A DNA stretch of 64,000 nt from Plasticicumulans acidivorans (GTDB lineage Bacteria; Pseudomonadota; Gammaproteobacteria; Competibacterales; Competibacteraceae). The stretch is from contig NZ_QGTJ01000006.1 in the NCBI RefSeq assembly GCF_003182095.1, positions 1-64,000 of the forward strand, given 5' to 3'. Every line of letters starts with the position of its first letter. Within the stretch, counting starts at the first letter, position 1. Positions 1 through 10,524 of the stretch are shown here, piece after piece. The notes under the pieces are model-generated. The model was not told where the DNA came from. It saw only the letters and a list, made by a program, of their open reading frames with translations, and ran no database searches. A program made the position numbers and the translations under genes.

Positions 1-261
<261 letters not shown>

Positions 262-455
262 GAGCCGGCTTGATTGCCCAGTGTTTGTGAAGGGGCGGTG
301 CGTCGCCGGAAATGGGTTGTGCCGGTGCCGGTCGGAAGCATGCTGCACGTGAGCCTTTGCGGTCCGGCGGCGTACCGTCCCTTCCTCCTTGTTCAGTCAC
401 AGTATTCGAGGGCTCGCGCCGGAGCGCGCGGCTCAAGACTTTCGGGAGGTGAATC

Positions 456-656
456 ATGGCCATGGTGATCGATGCCGACGAATGCACCGTCTGCGGTGAC
501 TGCGAGCCGGTGTGTCCGACGCAGGCCATTGCGCGCAAGCGCGGCGTCTATGTGATCGATGCCGCGGTGTGCAACGAGTGCGCCGATGCCGACGACGATC
601 CGCGTTGCCTGGATGTCTGTCCGGTCGATTTCTGCATTCAGCCGCTGGCGGCCTGA
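456..656 (+). CDS. vnfF: Vnf-associated 2[4Fe-4S] ferredoxin
   Basis: A 66-residue ferredoxin carries two cysteine clusters: CTVCGDCEPVCP near the N-terminus and CNEC plus RCLDVCPVDFC near the C-terminus. It is nearly colinear with the Azotobacter ferredoxin encoded directly after vnfH, including the ends MAM-ID and CPVDFCIQPL. It probably supplies low-potential electrons to VnfH or to cofactor assembly. The start has a good Shine-Dalgarno (GGGAGGTG) at 444-451. About 194 bp separate it from vnfH; that gap holds no convincing gene or promoter. Confidence 0.92.
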   Translation: MAMVIDADECTVCGDCEPVCPTQAIARKRGVYVIDAAVCNECADADDDPRCLDVCPVDFCIQPLAA

Positions 657-661
657 CGACG

Positions 662-1342
662 ATGGCCGGCGGACTTTCACGTGATCTGGCGCTGCGCATC
701 GGGGTGGCGGCGCGGGTGCTGCCGGGGGGCGAGGTCAGTCGTCTGATGGCCGTGCTGGTCGAGGCGCTGGGGATGCCGCTGACGGCGCAGAAGCTGCGCC
801 GCGTCAGCGTGCGCCAGCTCGGTACCTGCGGCGAGCAGGCCTACCGCGACGCTTCGCTGCCGCAGCTGAAGCTGGCGGCCGATTACCTGTGGGGCCGCCG
901 GCCGATCGACGTGGTGGAGCCGGCGCTGCCGGCGGTGGAGTCGCGACAGATCCTGGCGCGCTCCCTGCGCGTGGCGGTCGCCTCCAACAGCGGCGAGAAG
1001 CTCGACGGGCGTTTCACCGACTGTCGCCGTTTTCTCGTCTACCAGGTTTCCGCGCAGGAAATCCGCCTGGTCGAGCTGCGCACGCCGGCGCTCGGCGGCT
1101 CGATGGTCGAGCGGGCGGCACTGCTCGAAGACTGCCAGCTGCTGCTGGCGCTCGATCTGGGCAGCCGGGCGGCGGCGCGGGCGATGCACGCCGGCATTCA
1201 TCCGCTGGCGGTGGATCGGGTGGAGCCCGCGCGCGCGGCACTGGGGCGCGTGCAGTCAGTGCTCGGCGGCATGCCGCCACCGTGGCTGGCAAAGGCGGCG
1301 GGCATGGGGGGCGAGTGGCGTGTCCGCCGGCACGGCACCTGA
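662..1342 (+). CDS. NafY/NifY-type nitrogenase cofactor-binding protein (apodinitrogenase gamma family)
   Basis: A 226-residue protein with the two-domain plan of NafY. The N-terminal helical domain begins LSRDLALRIGVAARVLPGG. A C-terminal NifX-like domain starts near residue 101 (SLRVAVASNSGEKLDGRF). Family members bind the iron-heterometal cofactor or apo-dinitrogenase during maturation, so a role in handling FeV-co is likely. The position where I expect the cofactor-binding His of NafY (DGHF motif) holds Arg117 (DGRF), so binding chemistry may differ. The start overlaps nothing and lies 5 bp after the ferredoxin stop, so the two are co-transcribed. It may or may not be the functional equivalent of Azotobacter VnfY. 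Confidence 0.8.
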   Translation: MAGGLSRDLALRIGVAARVLPGGEVSRLMAVLVEALGMPLTAQKLRRVSVRQLGTCGEQAYRDASLPQLKLAADYLWGRRPIDVVEPALPAVESRQILARSLRVAVASNSGEKLDGRFTDCRRFLVYQVSAQEIRLVELRTPALGGSMVERAALLEDCQLLLALDLGSRAAARAMHAGIHPLAVDRVEPARAALGRVQSVLGGMPPPWLAKAAGMGGEWRVRRHGT

Positions 1343-1390
1343 GCGAGAGGCGGTTCCGCGGTTGATTGGGTAGAGGCCGAAGGGGGCAGG

Positions 1391-1963
1391 ATGGCTGACA
1401 ACGCGCTTTTTATCTGGACCGAGTCGATGAACATCGGCATCCCGGTGATCGACGGACAACACCGGCTGCTGATGGAGCTGATCAATCGCCTCTACCTGTC
1501 CGTGGTGCGGCGCGAAAGTCAGACCGCCACCAGTCAGATCCTCGATGAGCTGATCGACTACACCCGTGTGCATTTCACGCTGGAAGAGCAGCTGCTGGAG
1601 GATGTCGGTTATGAATCCACCGACCTGGAGCAGCATCGCCAGGTTCACCGTCGTTTCGTCGAGCGCATCGAACAGGCAGCCGAACGCCACCTTGGCGAAG
1701 GCAAGTCGGTGTCTTTCGAGCTGATCAGCCTGCTCAAGCACTGGCTCAAGGAACACATCCTGATCACCGACCGCCGCTACGCTGATGCCTTGCGCGCCGC
1801 CGGCGTGCTGACGGCCGATGGCGTGCTGCATATCGACGGCGTCGAGATCGCCGAGACCCTGAGTGACCCGTCGGCACCGGGGCAGGCGATCGCCGCCGCC
1901 AATGACGCCGGTCGGGCATGGTGGAAGATCTGGCATTTCCCGCTGCGCAGTCGGGCGCGCTGA
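1391..1963 (+). CDS. bacteriohemerythrin (diiron O2-binding protein)
   Basis: A 190-residue protein. The first about 130 residues are a hemerythrin domain with the full ligand set: His24 (DGQHRLLMEL), His61 and Glu65 (HFTLEEQ), His82 and His86 (QHRQVHRRF), and His122 with Asp127 (KEHILITD). The last about 55 residues are an extra tail of no known fold. Bacteriohemerythrins bind O2 reversibly in the cytoplasm. Its place between vnfH-Fd-nafY and vnfDGK suggests O2 scavenging or delivery that protects the nitrogenase, which is inference. A strong terminator follows, so this gene ends the vnfH transcript. Confidence 0.88.
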   Translation: MADNALFIWTESMNIGIPVIDGQHRLLMELINRLYLSVVRRESQTATSQILDELIDYTRVHFTLEEQLLEDVGYESTDLEQHRQVHRRFVERIEQAAERHLGEGKSVSFELISLLKHWLKEHILITDRRYADALRAAGVLTADGVLHIDGVEIAETLSDPSAPGQAIAAANDAGRAWWKIWHFPLRSRAR

Positions 1964-2038
1964 GCCGCCGCCCGTTCCTGCCGCGCCGCCGCGGCCCCTG
2001 ATTCGCCACCCCAGCCGTCCTTCGCCTCTTGCAACTGG

Positions 2039-2075
2039 CCGCGAATGCCTCCGGGCATTCGCGGTTTTTTTATTG
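2039..2075 (+). terminator. rho-independent terminator after the vnfH-hemerythrin operon
   Basis: An 11-bp perfect stem (CCGCGAATGCC / GGCATTCGCGG) with a 4-nt loop is followed at once by a run of seven T and a further T-rich tract. This is the clearest intrinsic terminator in the window. It separates the vnfH transcript from the vnfDGK promoter region. Confidence 0.9.
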
Positions 2076-2156
2076 TTTTTTATTAATTTCCGCACCCGTC
2101 GGTTTTACGGCGGCTTTACCTGAATTAGCGGCGCAGTGCGCATGCCGGTACGGCTT

Positions 2157-2201
2157 GCACCGCGCTGAACAACGAAAAGCGCATTTCGTACCGCCGCGAA
2201 C
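2157..2201 (+). promoter_or_regulatory. vnfD: candidate VnfA enhancer pair upstream of vnfDGK
   Basis: Two dyads of the form GTWC-N6-GWAC lie 31 bp apart: GCAC-cgcgct-GAAC at 2157-2170 (one mismatch) and GTAC-cgccgc-GAAC at 2188-2201. The 528-bp gap 1964-2491 has no gene and is taken up by the terminator, these sites and the sigma-54 promoter. Azotobacter VnfA sites, as I recall them, are GTAC-N6-GAAC and GTAC-N6-GTAC in tandem. The sites lie about 185 bp before the -24 element, much further than at the other two promoters of this island. Confidence 0.5.
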
Positions 2202-2230
2202 GCGGTGAATTCCAGCGCTGAAAACGCATT

Positions 2231-2274
2231 TGACGAATTGGTACAAAAGCCTTTGCAGACGTACATCGTTGCGC
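2231..2274 (+). promoter_or_regulatory. vnfD: weaker second GTAC pair upstream of vnfDGK
   Basis: Two further GTAC half-sites at 2241-2244 and 2261-2264 can be read as degenerate dyads TGAC-N6-GTAC (2231) and GTAC-N6-GCGC (2261), 30 bp apart. Each has only one good half. They could be low-affinity VnfA sites nearer the promoter, or chance. Confidence 0.25.
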
Positions 2275-2368
2275 TTGCGGCGATTGTTGAATTAATGCGA
2301 TTAAATAGCAACTTATTGAATACAGTGGTTTTTTAATTATTCATCGGGTTTTTTGCGGGTGTATTTAA

Positions 2369-3915
<1,547 letters not shown>

Positions 3916-3916
<1 letters not shown>

Positions 3917-4266
3917 TGAGCGCGATCGCTGACGCCCGTATCGACGACATGTTCGAGTACGTCGAAGAGCGCTGCCTGTGGCAGTTCTTCTCGCGGACCT
4001 GGGATCGCGAAGAGAACATCAACGGCGTGCTGGCACAGGCGGGAGCGCTGCTCTGCGGCAAGGACCCGGTGCGGACCACGCCGATGGACCGGCTCTACTA
4101 CGCCGATGCCCTGGTGATGGTCTCGGATTTCCGCCAGCGCTTCCCCTGGGCGGCGGAGGTCGATGAAACCGAGGTCGGCCCGCTGCTCGAAGGTCTGAAG
4201 TCGCGGCTGGTCGATACCACGATCACCCGTTCGACCAATCGCGAACTCAACCATCACCTCTACTGA
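3916..4266 (+). CDS. vnfG: VnfG, vanadium nitrogenase delta subunit
   Basis: A 116-residue protein that matches VnfG along its length, with the hallmark block [20 protein letters not shown] and the C-terminus [21 protein letters not shown]. The delta subunit occurs only in V- and Fe-only nitrogenases. It binds the outside of VnfD near the cofactor and is needed for maturation and activity. The ATG overlaps the vnfD stop by one base, which implies translational coupling. A GTG three bases earlier is also possible. Confidence 0.97.
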
Positions 4267-5754
<1,488 letters not shown>

Positions 5755-5778
5755 GCCGCGGCTGCTGAGGCCGCTTGT

Positions 5779-5820
5779 GCGGGTGCCCCGTCGGGGGCGA
5801 GGAGGGCACCCGCTCCTTTT
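5779..5820 (+). terminator. hairpin after vnfK, likely partial terminator
   Basis: A perfect 10-bp stem (GCGGGTGCCC / GGGCACCCGC) with a 15-nt loop is followed by TCCTTTT. It sits between vnfK and the next co-directional gene. It may trim expression so that structural subunits are made in excess of the accessory proteins, and it could also stabilise the vnfDGK mRNA 3' end. Confidence 0.6.
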
Positions 5821-5885
5821 CCATCCCTGGCCGCCGTGTCCGGCGCGGGTGCCCGCCGGCCGCCTTTCTCTGCGAGGTGAATGCC

Positions 5886-6800
5886 ATGAGGCAGCGACTG
5901 GAGATGCTCGCGCACTACCGCGCCAGCTGCGGTGAGTTCTGCGTGCGGACCGAGCACCGCAACATCGAGACCAGCACGCGGCCGCGGCGCCTGAACTTCG
6001 CCGAGCCACAGCCGGCCGAGACGCGCAGCCTGCCCGGCACGCTGGTGCTGGCGCTGACCACCGCCTACACGCTGCTTGCCGACTGGCAGGAGTGCAATGA
6101 CCCGCAGGTCGCCACGCTCGGCAGCTGGCAGCGTTATCTGGCCCTGCCGCGGCGCACCGCCACCGAGAAGTACATGGCCGAGGTGTTCCGCATCCTGCGG
6201 GTGTTCCGCTGTGCGGCGATCCAGCGCAACGGCCACATCGAGATTCGCGAGGACGGTCTGATCCGTGCCCGCTGTGACTACGAGCGCTGTGCGCTCAACC
6301 TGCTGACCACGCAGACCGGCCTCGAACTGCTGCTGTCCTGCGTCGCCTATTACCTCGAATCCTTCGACCAGCCGTTTCCCGAGGCCTATGTCGAGTCGAT
6401 GATCGGCCAGTACTACGCCGACATCGTCGGTGAAATCCGCGCCTTCGCCGATAACGACCGCATCCTCTTCCAGTTTCGTCAGAAACGCTGGTTCAACCGC
6501 CATGTGCGCCTCGACTGCGCCAATCCGCAGCTGCGCCGCGACGGCGAGGGTGAGGGTGAGCGCTACTTCGTCGAAGCCGGCAAATACGGCGCCGATGCCG
6601 CCCGTTACCCGATCGATTTCTACATCACGCACAACGACAAGCTCTACATCGTGCCGGCCGAGGCGCTGCGCGACGGTGCCATCCGTACCGCTGAACTGCC
6701 GGTCTGGTGTGCGCGCACCGTCGACGGCCAGACGCTGCCCGATGCCTTCCGTCTGCGCTTTGCCTGCGAAAAGAACATCGTCGGCCTGCCGATGACCTGA
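5886..6800 (+). CDS. uncharacterised protein of the V-nitrogenase operon
   Basis: A 304-residue soluble protein I do not recognise. No signal peptide, membrane segment, P-loop or CxxC motif is visible. It has many aromatic and charged residues in its second half (RYFVEAGKYGADAARYPIDFYITHNDKLYIVPAEAL). The ATG at 5886 follows the purine-rich TGCGAGGTGA, and the 37-codon upstream extension looks like leader sequence. It lies between vnfK and a NifX-family gene, in the part of the cluster that holds accessory genes such as vnfY in Azotobacter. A role in maturation or regulation of the VFe protein is inferred from position only. Confidence 0.75.
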   Translation: MRQRLEMLAHYRASCGEFCVRTEHRNIETSTRPRRLNFAEPQPAETRSLPGTLVLALTTAYTLLADWQECNDPQVATLGSWQRYLALPRRTATEKYMAEVFRILRVFRCAAIQRNGHIEIREDGLIRARCDYERCALNLLTTQTGLELLLSCVAYYLESFDQPFPEAYVESMIGQYYADIVGEIRAFADNDRILFQFRQKRWFNRHVRLDCANPQLRRDGEGEGERYFVEAGKYGADAARYPIDFYITHNDKLYIVPAEALRDGAIRTAELPVWCARTVDGQTLPDAFRLRFACEKNIVGLPMT

Positions 6801-6857
6801 ACCGGCGGCGCACCCGTCCGCCACTGCCAGCGCCCAGCCCACCCGAGGATTCATCCC

Positions 6858-7337
6858 ATGAGCGAGATCGGTCACCTGAAAATCGCGATCACCACCAACG
6901 ACCTGCTGCAGGTCGACGCGAATTTCGCCAACGCCAAGCAGATCGTGTTCTACGACGTCACTTATGACGATGCGGTGTTCGTCGACTGCGTGCAGTTCAA
7001 GGGTGGCAAGGGCGGCGGTAAGCGCGGGCCGGGCGGCGGTGGTGGCTGCTCGATGGGCGATCCGAACGACGGCGCGGCGGTCGATCAGGTCAAGCTGCGC
7101 GTCGATGCGCTGGAGGGCTGCGCCGTGCTGTTCACCCGCGCGCTCAGCGACTTCGCCGCCGTCAACGTCAAGAACGCCGGTGTGTTCCCGGTGAAGATGG
7201 AAACCGGCCGCGAGATCACCGAGGTCATCGAGACCCTGCAGCGGATGATGAACAACCATCCGCCGCTGTGGCTGCGCAAGGCCCTCGGCTACGGCGTGCG
7301 CAACGCCGAGTTCCTGATCGAGCGCGACGAAGCCTGA
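6858..7337 (+). CDS. NifX/VnfX-family cofactor-binding protein with Gly-rich insert
   Basis: A 159-residue protein with a NifX/NafY-type fold: an N-terminal strand LKIAITTNDLLQVDANF and a following FYDV. The middle holds a Gly/Lys-rich insert (GGKGGGKRGPGGGGGC, about residues 48-64), then CSMGD. The C-terminus (NNHPPLWLRKALGYG) resembles the end of NifX/NafY proteins. Family members carry FeMo-co or FeV-co intermediates between scaffold and apo-enzyme. The usual His of the VDxHF motif is Asn here. In Azotobacter the gene called vnfY also lies downstream of vnfK, so this is a candidate for that role, but I do not assign the symbol. Confidence 0.75.
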   Translation: MSEIGHLKIAITTNDLLQVDANFANAKQIVFYDVTYDDAVFVDCVQFKGGKGGGKRGPGGGGGCSMGDPNDGAAVDQVKLRVDALEGCAVLFTRALSDFAAVNVKNAGVFPVKMETGREITEVIETLQRMMNNHPPLWLRKALGYGVRNAEFLIERDEA

Positions 7338-7350
7338 GTGACTCTGCATG

Positions 7351-7402
7351 CGCCGGCGTACCGATAGGTACGCCGGCGACCGTGCCGCGTTCCATCCGGA
7401 AC
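7351..7402 (+). promoter_or_regulatory. VnfA-type enhancer pair upstream of the ABC importer
   Basis: A perfect GTAC-cgatag-GTAC site at 7358-7371 sits inside a 12-bp inverted repeat with a 4-nt centre (7351-7378). A second dyad GTTC-catccg-GAAC lies at 7389-7402, 31 bp downstream. The second site ends 68 bp before the -24 element of the sigma-54 promoter at 7470. Sequence, tandem arrangement and spacing match what I recall of VnfA binding upstream of vnf promoters. Confidence 0.72.
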
Positions 7403-7469
7403 GCTCACCGGCCGCCGTGCCGGCGCGCGCGGGCGGCAAAACGCAGCACGGCCGCGCCCTGCCGCGAAC

Positions 7470-7485
7470 TGGCCTGAATCTCGCT
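7470..7485 (+). promoter_or_regulatory. sigma-54-type promoter of the ABC importer operon
   Basis: TGGCCTG-AATC-TCGCT keeps the GG and GC dinucleotides of the -24/-12 elements at the exact spacing. It is 49 bp upstream of the ATPase start. It differs by only one base from the element at 11012 over 16 positions, which is good evidence that both are functional. Confidence 0.7.
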
Positions 7486-7533
7486 CTGCCGTTGCGATCC
7501 GCAGGCATCACCCCGGATCGCAAGGAGCCCCGC

Positions 7534-8484
7534 ATGAGCCGACCGTCTTTCTCCATCCGTGCCGATGCCGTCGGGCCGGTGTCGATGCTCGCCGAGCGCC
7601 GCGGCTGCGCGCGCTGGCTGAGCGGCTGGCGCAGCGGCCTGCTGGCGATGAGCGGGGCGGGCGCACTGGGGGCCGGGGCGCTCGGCGATCTGACCGCGAG
7701 CAGTGGCAGTGTGGCCGCTGACGGCGGCACGCTGCTCGCCCTCGATCGGGTTTCGGTGCGCCGTGGCGAGCGCGAAGTGCTGCACGAGATCAGCCTGCAC
7801 CTGATGCGCGGCAGCATCACCGCGCTGGTCGGTCCGTCGGGCATCGGCAAGAGCACGCTGCTGGCGACGCTCAACGGTCTGCTGCGCCCGGCCAGCGGCC
7901 GGCTGCACAGCGCCGGCATCGGCGCGCTGGATACGCCGGCGCAGCTGCTCGCGCATCGCCGGCGTACCGCCACCGTGTTTCAGGAACACGCGCTGATCGC
8001 CCGCCTGAGCGCTTTCGACAACGTGCTGCTCGGGCTGGCCGACCGCCGCCATCCACTGTCGCCGCTGCCGTGGCCGCGGCCGCTGTGCGAGCGGGCGCTG
8101 GCGGCGCTGGCGGCGGTCGGCCTGCTGGCGCGGGCACTGGTGCCGGTGGCGCAGCTCAGTGGCGGCGAGCGCCAGCGCGTCGGCATCGCCCGCGCGCTGG
8201 TGCGCGATCCCGTGCTGCTGCTCGCCGACGAGCCCTTCGCCGCGATCGATCCGGCGCTGGCCCGGCACATGGCCGGCGAGTTCCGCCGTCTGGTGCGCGA
8301 GCGGGCGCTGACCGTGGTCGTCGTACTGCATCAGATCGAGCTGGCCCGCGAACTGGCCGACCGCGTCATCGCGCTGGCCGACGGGCGCATCGCCTACGAC
8401 GGCCCGCCTGCCGATTTCGATGCCGCCGCCCAGGCCCGCATCTTCCCGATGCCGTCTCCCCTCGCTGTTCCCTGCAAGGAGTAA
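7534..8484 (+). CDS. phosphonate-type ABC importer ATPase, candidate vanadate transporter
   Basis: A 316-residue PhnC-like ATPase. Walker A is GPSGIGKST, the signature is LSGGERQRVGIARAL and Walker B is VLLLADEP. About 65 N-terminal residues (Ala/Gly-rich, from MSRPSF to SSGSVAADGGT) precede the normal start of the domain at LLALDRVSVRRGE and have no clear function. The ATG at 7534 follows AAGGAG. It begins an operon with a binding protein, a permease and a Nif11 protein. Vanadate is a phosphate analogue, and the promoter carries VnfA-type sites, so vanadate import is the best guess. Phosphite or phosphonate uptake is the alternative. Confidence 0.85.
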   Translation: MSRPSFSIRADAVGPVSMLAERRGCARWLSGWRSGLLAMSGAGALGAGALGDLTASSGSVAADGGTLLALDRVSVRRGEREVLHEISLHLMRGSITALVGPSGIGKSTLLATLNGLLRPASGRLHSAGIGALDTPAQLLAHRRRTATVFQEHALIARLSAFDNVLLGLADRRHPLSPLPWPRPLCERALAALAAVGLLARALVPVAQLSGGERQRVGIARALVRDPVLLLADEPFAAIDPALARHMAGEFRRLVRERALTVVVVLHQIELARELADRVIALADGRIAYDGPPADFDAAAQARIFPMPSPLAVPCKE

Positions 8485-8488
8485 CGCC

Positions 8489-9373
8489 GTGTCCCGACTG
8501 CTGAAATGTCTGTGCCTGCTGCTCGCCCTGCTGCCTTTCGCCAGCGTCCACGCCGATGACGATGACACCGCCTGGCCCAAACGCCTGAAAGTCGGCCTGC
8601 TGCCGGGCGAGTCGGCACCGACGGTGATGCGCCTCAACGAGCCGCTGCGCGAGCATCTGGAAAAAACCCTCGGCATGCCGGTCGAGCTGGTGGTCGGCGC
8701 CAGCTATGCGGCGACCAGCGAAGCGCTGCGCTTCGGCCGCCTCGACATCGCCTACCTCGGCCCGGTCACCTACATCCTGCAAAGCCGCAAGGCCGCGCTC
8801 GAACCCTTCGCCCGGCCGACGCACGCCCAGGTCGGGCCGACCTTCCAGGCGGTGATCATCGTCCCGGCCGACAGCCCGGCGCACAGTCTCAGCGACCTGC
8901 GCGGCAGCGAGATCGCTTTCGGCGACCCGGCCTCGACTTCCGGCACCTGGGTGCCGCGCTACATGCTGGCCGATGCCGGTCTGGTCTCCGAGCGCGATTA
9001 CACGCTGCGCGTGCTCGGCGCGCACGACGCCGTCGCCTTCGCCGTGGCCAGTCATCGCGTCACCGCCGGCGGCCTGTCCAAGCCGATCTACGAGCGTCTG
9101 CTGCGCGAGGGCAAGATCGCGGCGGACTCCGTGCGCGTGCTCGCCGATTCGCCGGCGATCCCCGAATACATGTGGACCTTCCGTGCCGGTCTGGCGCCGG
9201 AGCTGCGCGAGAAGATCCGCCAAGCCTTCGTCAGCACCAGCGATCCGGCCGCGCTCGGCGTGTTCCGCGCCGAGGCTTTCATTCCCTGTGTCGACGCCGA
9301 CGTCGACCGCGTGCGCAACTGGATCGCGACCATCACCCGTGACCATCCGGACGCCGTCGCGGTGGTGAAGTGA
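8489..9373 (+). CDS. PhnD-type periplasmic binding protein, candidate vanadate-binding protein
   Basis: A 294-residue precursor with an N-terminal signal peptide (LLKCLCLLLALLPFASVHA) and a PhnD-family oxyanion-binding fold. Typical blocks are LKVGLLPGESA, RFGRLDIAYLGPVTYI, GDPASTSGTWVPRYML and a VASHRVTAGGLS segment. The GTG at 8489 follows GGAGTAAC, 4 bp after the ATPase stop. It would capture the oxyanion in the periplasm for the permease encoded next. Specificity for vanadate is inferred from the location in the vnf island and the promoter. Confidence 0.85.
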   Translation: MSRLLKCLCLLLALLPFASVHADDDDTAWPKRLKVGLLPGESAPTVMRLNEPLREHLEKTLGMPVELVVGASYAATSEALRFGRLDIAYLGPVTYILQSRKAALEPFARPTHAQVGPTFQAVIIVPADSPAHSLSDLRGSEIAFGDPASTSGTWVPRYMLADAGLVSERDYTLRVLGAHDAVAFAVASHRVTAGGLSKPIYERLLREGKIAADSVRVLADSPAIPEYMWTFRAGLAPELREKIRQAFVSTSDPAALGVFRAEAFIPCVDADVDRVRNWIATITRDHPDAVAVVK

Positions 9374-10203
9374 GCGGCGAGCCGGCCATGATGGCGGCGG
9401 ATCTGAGCGGCCTGCTGGCGATCGCCAGCCGCCGCGCCTGGCGCAGCCGGCTGATCGCGCTGGCGCTCGGCGCCGGCGTGCTGCTGGCCGCCGGGCTTGC
9501 CGGTGCGCTCGATGCCGAGCGCTACCGCGAGATGCTGCCGACGCTGCTGGCGCTGCTCGGTGATGCCTGGCCGCCGCAGTTCGAGCGCGCCGGGCACTGG
9601 GCCAGGCCGCTGCTCGATACGCTGACGATGAGCATCACCGGCACCGCCGGCGGCGTGCTCTGCGCCCTGCCGCTGGGGGCGCTGGCCGCCCGCGGCCTGG
9701 CGCCGGCACCGCTGCGTCACGCGGTGCTGATGCTGCTCAACGCCATCCGTTCGATCCCCAGCCTGCTGTGGGGCATCCTCTTCGTCGCCGCCGTCGGCTT
9801 CGGCCCGCTGCCCGGCGTGCTGGCGCTGGCCTGCCACTCGACCGGCATGCTCGGCAAGTTCTTCGCTGAAATCCTCGAACACGTCGACCGCGCGCCGGTC
9901 GATGCGCTGCGCAGCCAGGGCGTCAGCGTCGCCGGCGTGCTGCGCTTCGGCGTGCTGCCGCAGGTGCTGCCGCGCATGGTCGACGTCAGCGTCTACCGCT
10001 GGGAGCACAACATCCGCGCCGCCACCACGCTCGGCGTGGTCGGGGCCGGTGGCCTGGGACTGGAAATCGTCACCGCCTTCCATCTGTTCGAGTACCGCGA
10101 GGCGCTGGCGCTGATTCTGGTGCTGCTGGCGCTGGTCACCGTCGTCAACCTGGTCGGCGCCGGTGTGCGCCGCCGCTTCCTCGATTCCACCAACAACAGC
10201 TGA
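9370..10203 (+). CDS. PhnE-type ABC permease, candidate vanadate transporter
   Basis: A 277-residue inner-membrane permease of the phosphonate family with about six membrane segments. The first is at about residues 24-46. The PhnE-like block AIRSIPSLLWGILFVAAVGFGPLPGVLAL lies in the middle. The cytoplasmic EAA-like loop is DALRSQGVSVAGVLRFGVLPQVLPRMV. The GTG start overlaps the binding-protein stop by 4 bp (GTGA), showing tight coupling. Confidence 0.87.
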   Translation: MSGEPAMMAADLSGLLAIASRRAWRSRLIALALGAGVLLAAGLAGALDAERYREMLPTLLALLGDAWPPQFERAGHWARPLLDTLTMSITGTAGGVLCALPLGALAARGLAPAPLRHAVLMLLNAIRSIPSLLWGILFVAAVGFGPLPGVLALACHSTGMLGKFFAEILEHVDRAPVDALRSQGVSVAGVLRFGVLPQVLPRMVDVSVYRWEHNIRAATTLGVVGAGGLGLEIVTAFHLFEYREALALILVLLALVTVVNLVGAGVRRRFLDSTNNS

Positions 10204-10215
10204 AGGAGCATTTCG

Positions 10216-10413
10216 ATGAGTGTCGAATCCGCGAAAGCCTATATCGAGCGCATGCGCAGCGACGAAGCCTTCCGGCATATGGTCAACGATGGCTCTGAGG
10301 ACGAAGCCGCGAGCTGGGCATTGCTGCGCGAGCACGGCTTCGACTTCACGATGCAGGAGTTCCGCGAAGCCCAGGACCTGATCTACGCGGAGTACGGCAT
10401 CACCCCGATGTAA
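10216..10413 (+). CDS. Nif11-family small protein
   Basis: A 65-residue protein fitting the Nif11 domain: an N-terminal helix SVESAKAYIERMRSDEAFR, then LLREHGFDFTMQEFREAQDLIY. Nif11 proteins are found in diazotroph gene clusters and their function is unknown; related sequences serve as leader peptides of some modified peptides. Here the protein ends soon after the domain, with no Gly-Gly site or core peptide. It is therefore more likely an operon-linked nitrogen-fixation protein. It starts 12 bp after the permease behind GAAGGAG. Confidence 0.8.
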   Translation: MSVESAKAYIERMRSDEAFRHMVNDGSEDEAASWALLREHGFDFTMQEFREAQDLIYAEYGITPM

Positions 10414-10437
10414 GCCCGGCGTTCGCTCCATCCGCAG

Positions 10438-10471
10438 ACACCGGCCGCGGCGCTTGCCCGGCCGGTGTTTT
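10438..10471 (+). terminator. terminator after the importer/Nif11 operon
   Basis: A 9-bp stem ACACCGGCC / GGCCGGTGT with a 13-nt loop is followed by TTT. It lies between Nif11 and the convergent small gene and could serve both strands. Confidence 0.7.
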
Positions 10472-10524
10472 CGTCTGGCGGCGGCGCGGGCCGGGACGTC
10501 ACGGCGACCGCCCGGCGCCATGGC

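Noticed and set aside
262..455. Separate promoter or small gene between vnfH and the ferredoxin
   Set aside because: One GTAC lies near 370 without a partner half-site, no sigma-54 pattern is present, and no frame looks coding.
10216..10413. Nif11 gene as precursor of a modified peptide
   Set aside because: No Gly-Gly cleavage site or core follows the domain, and no lanthionine or radical SAM enzyme or peptidase transporter is nearby.
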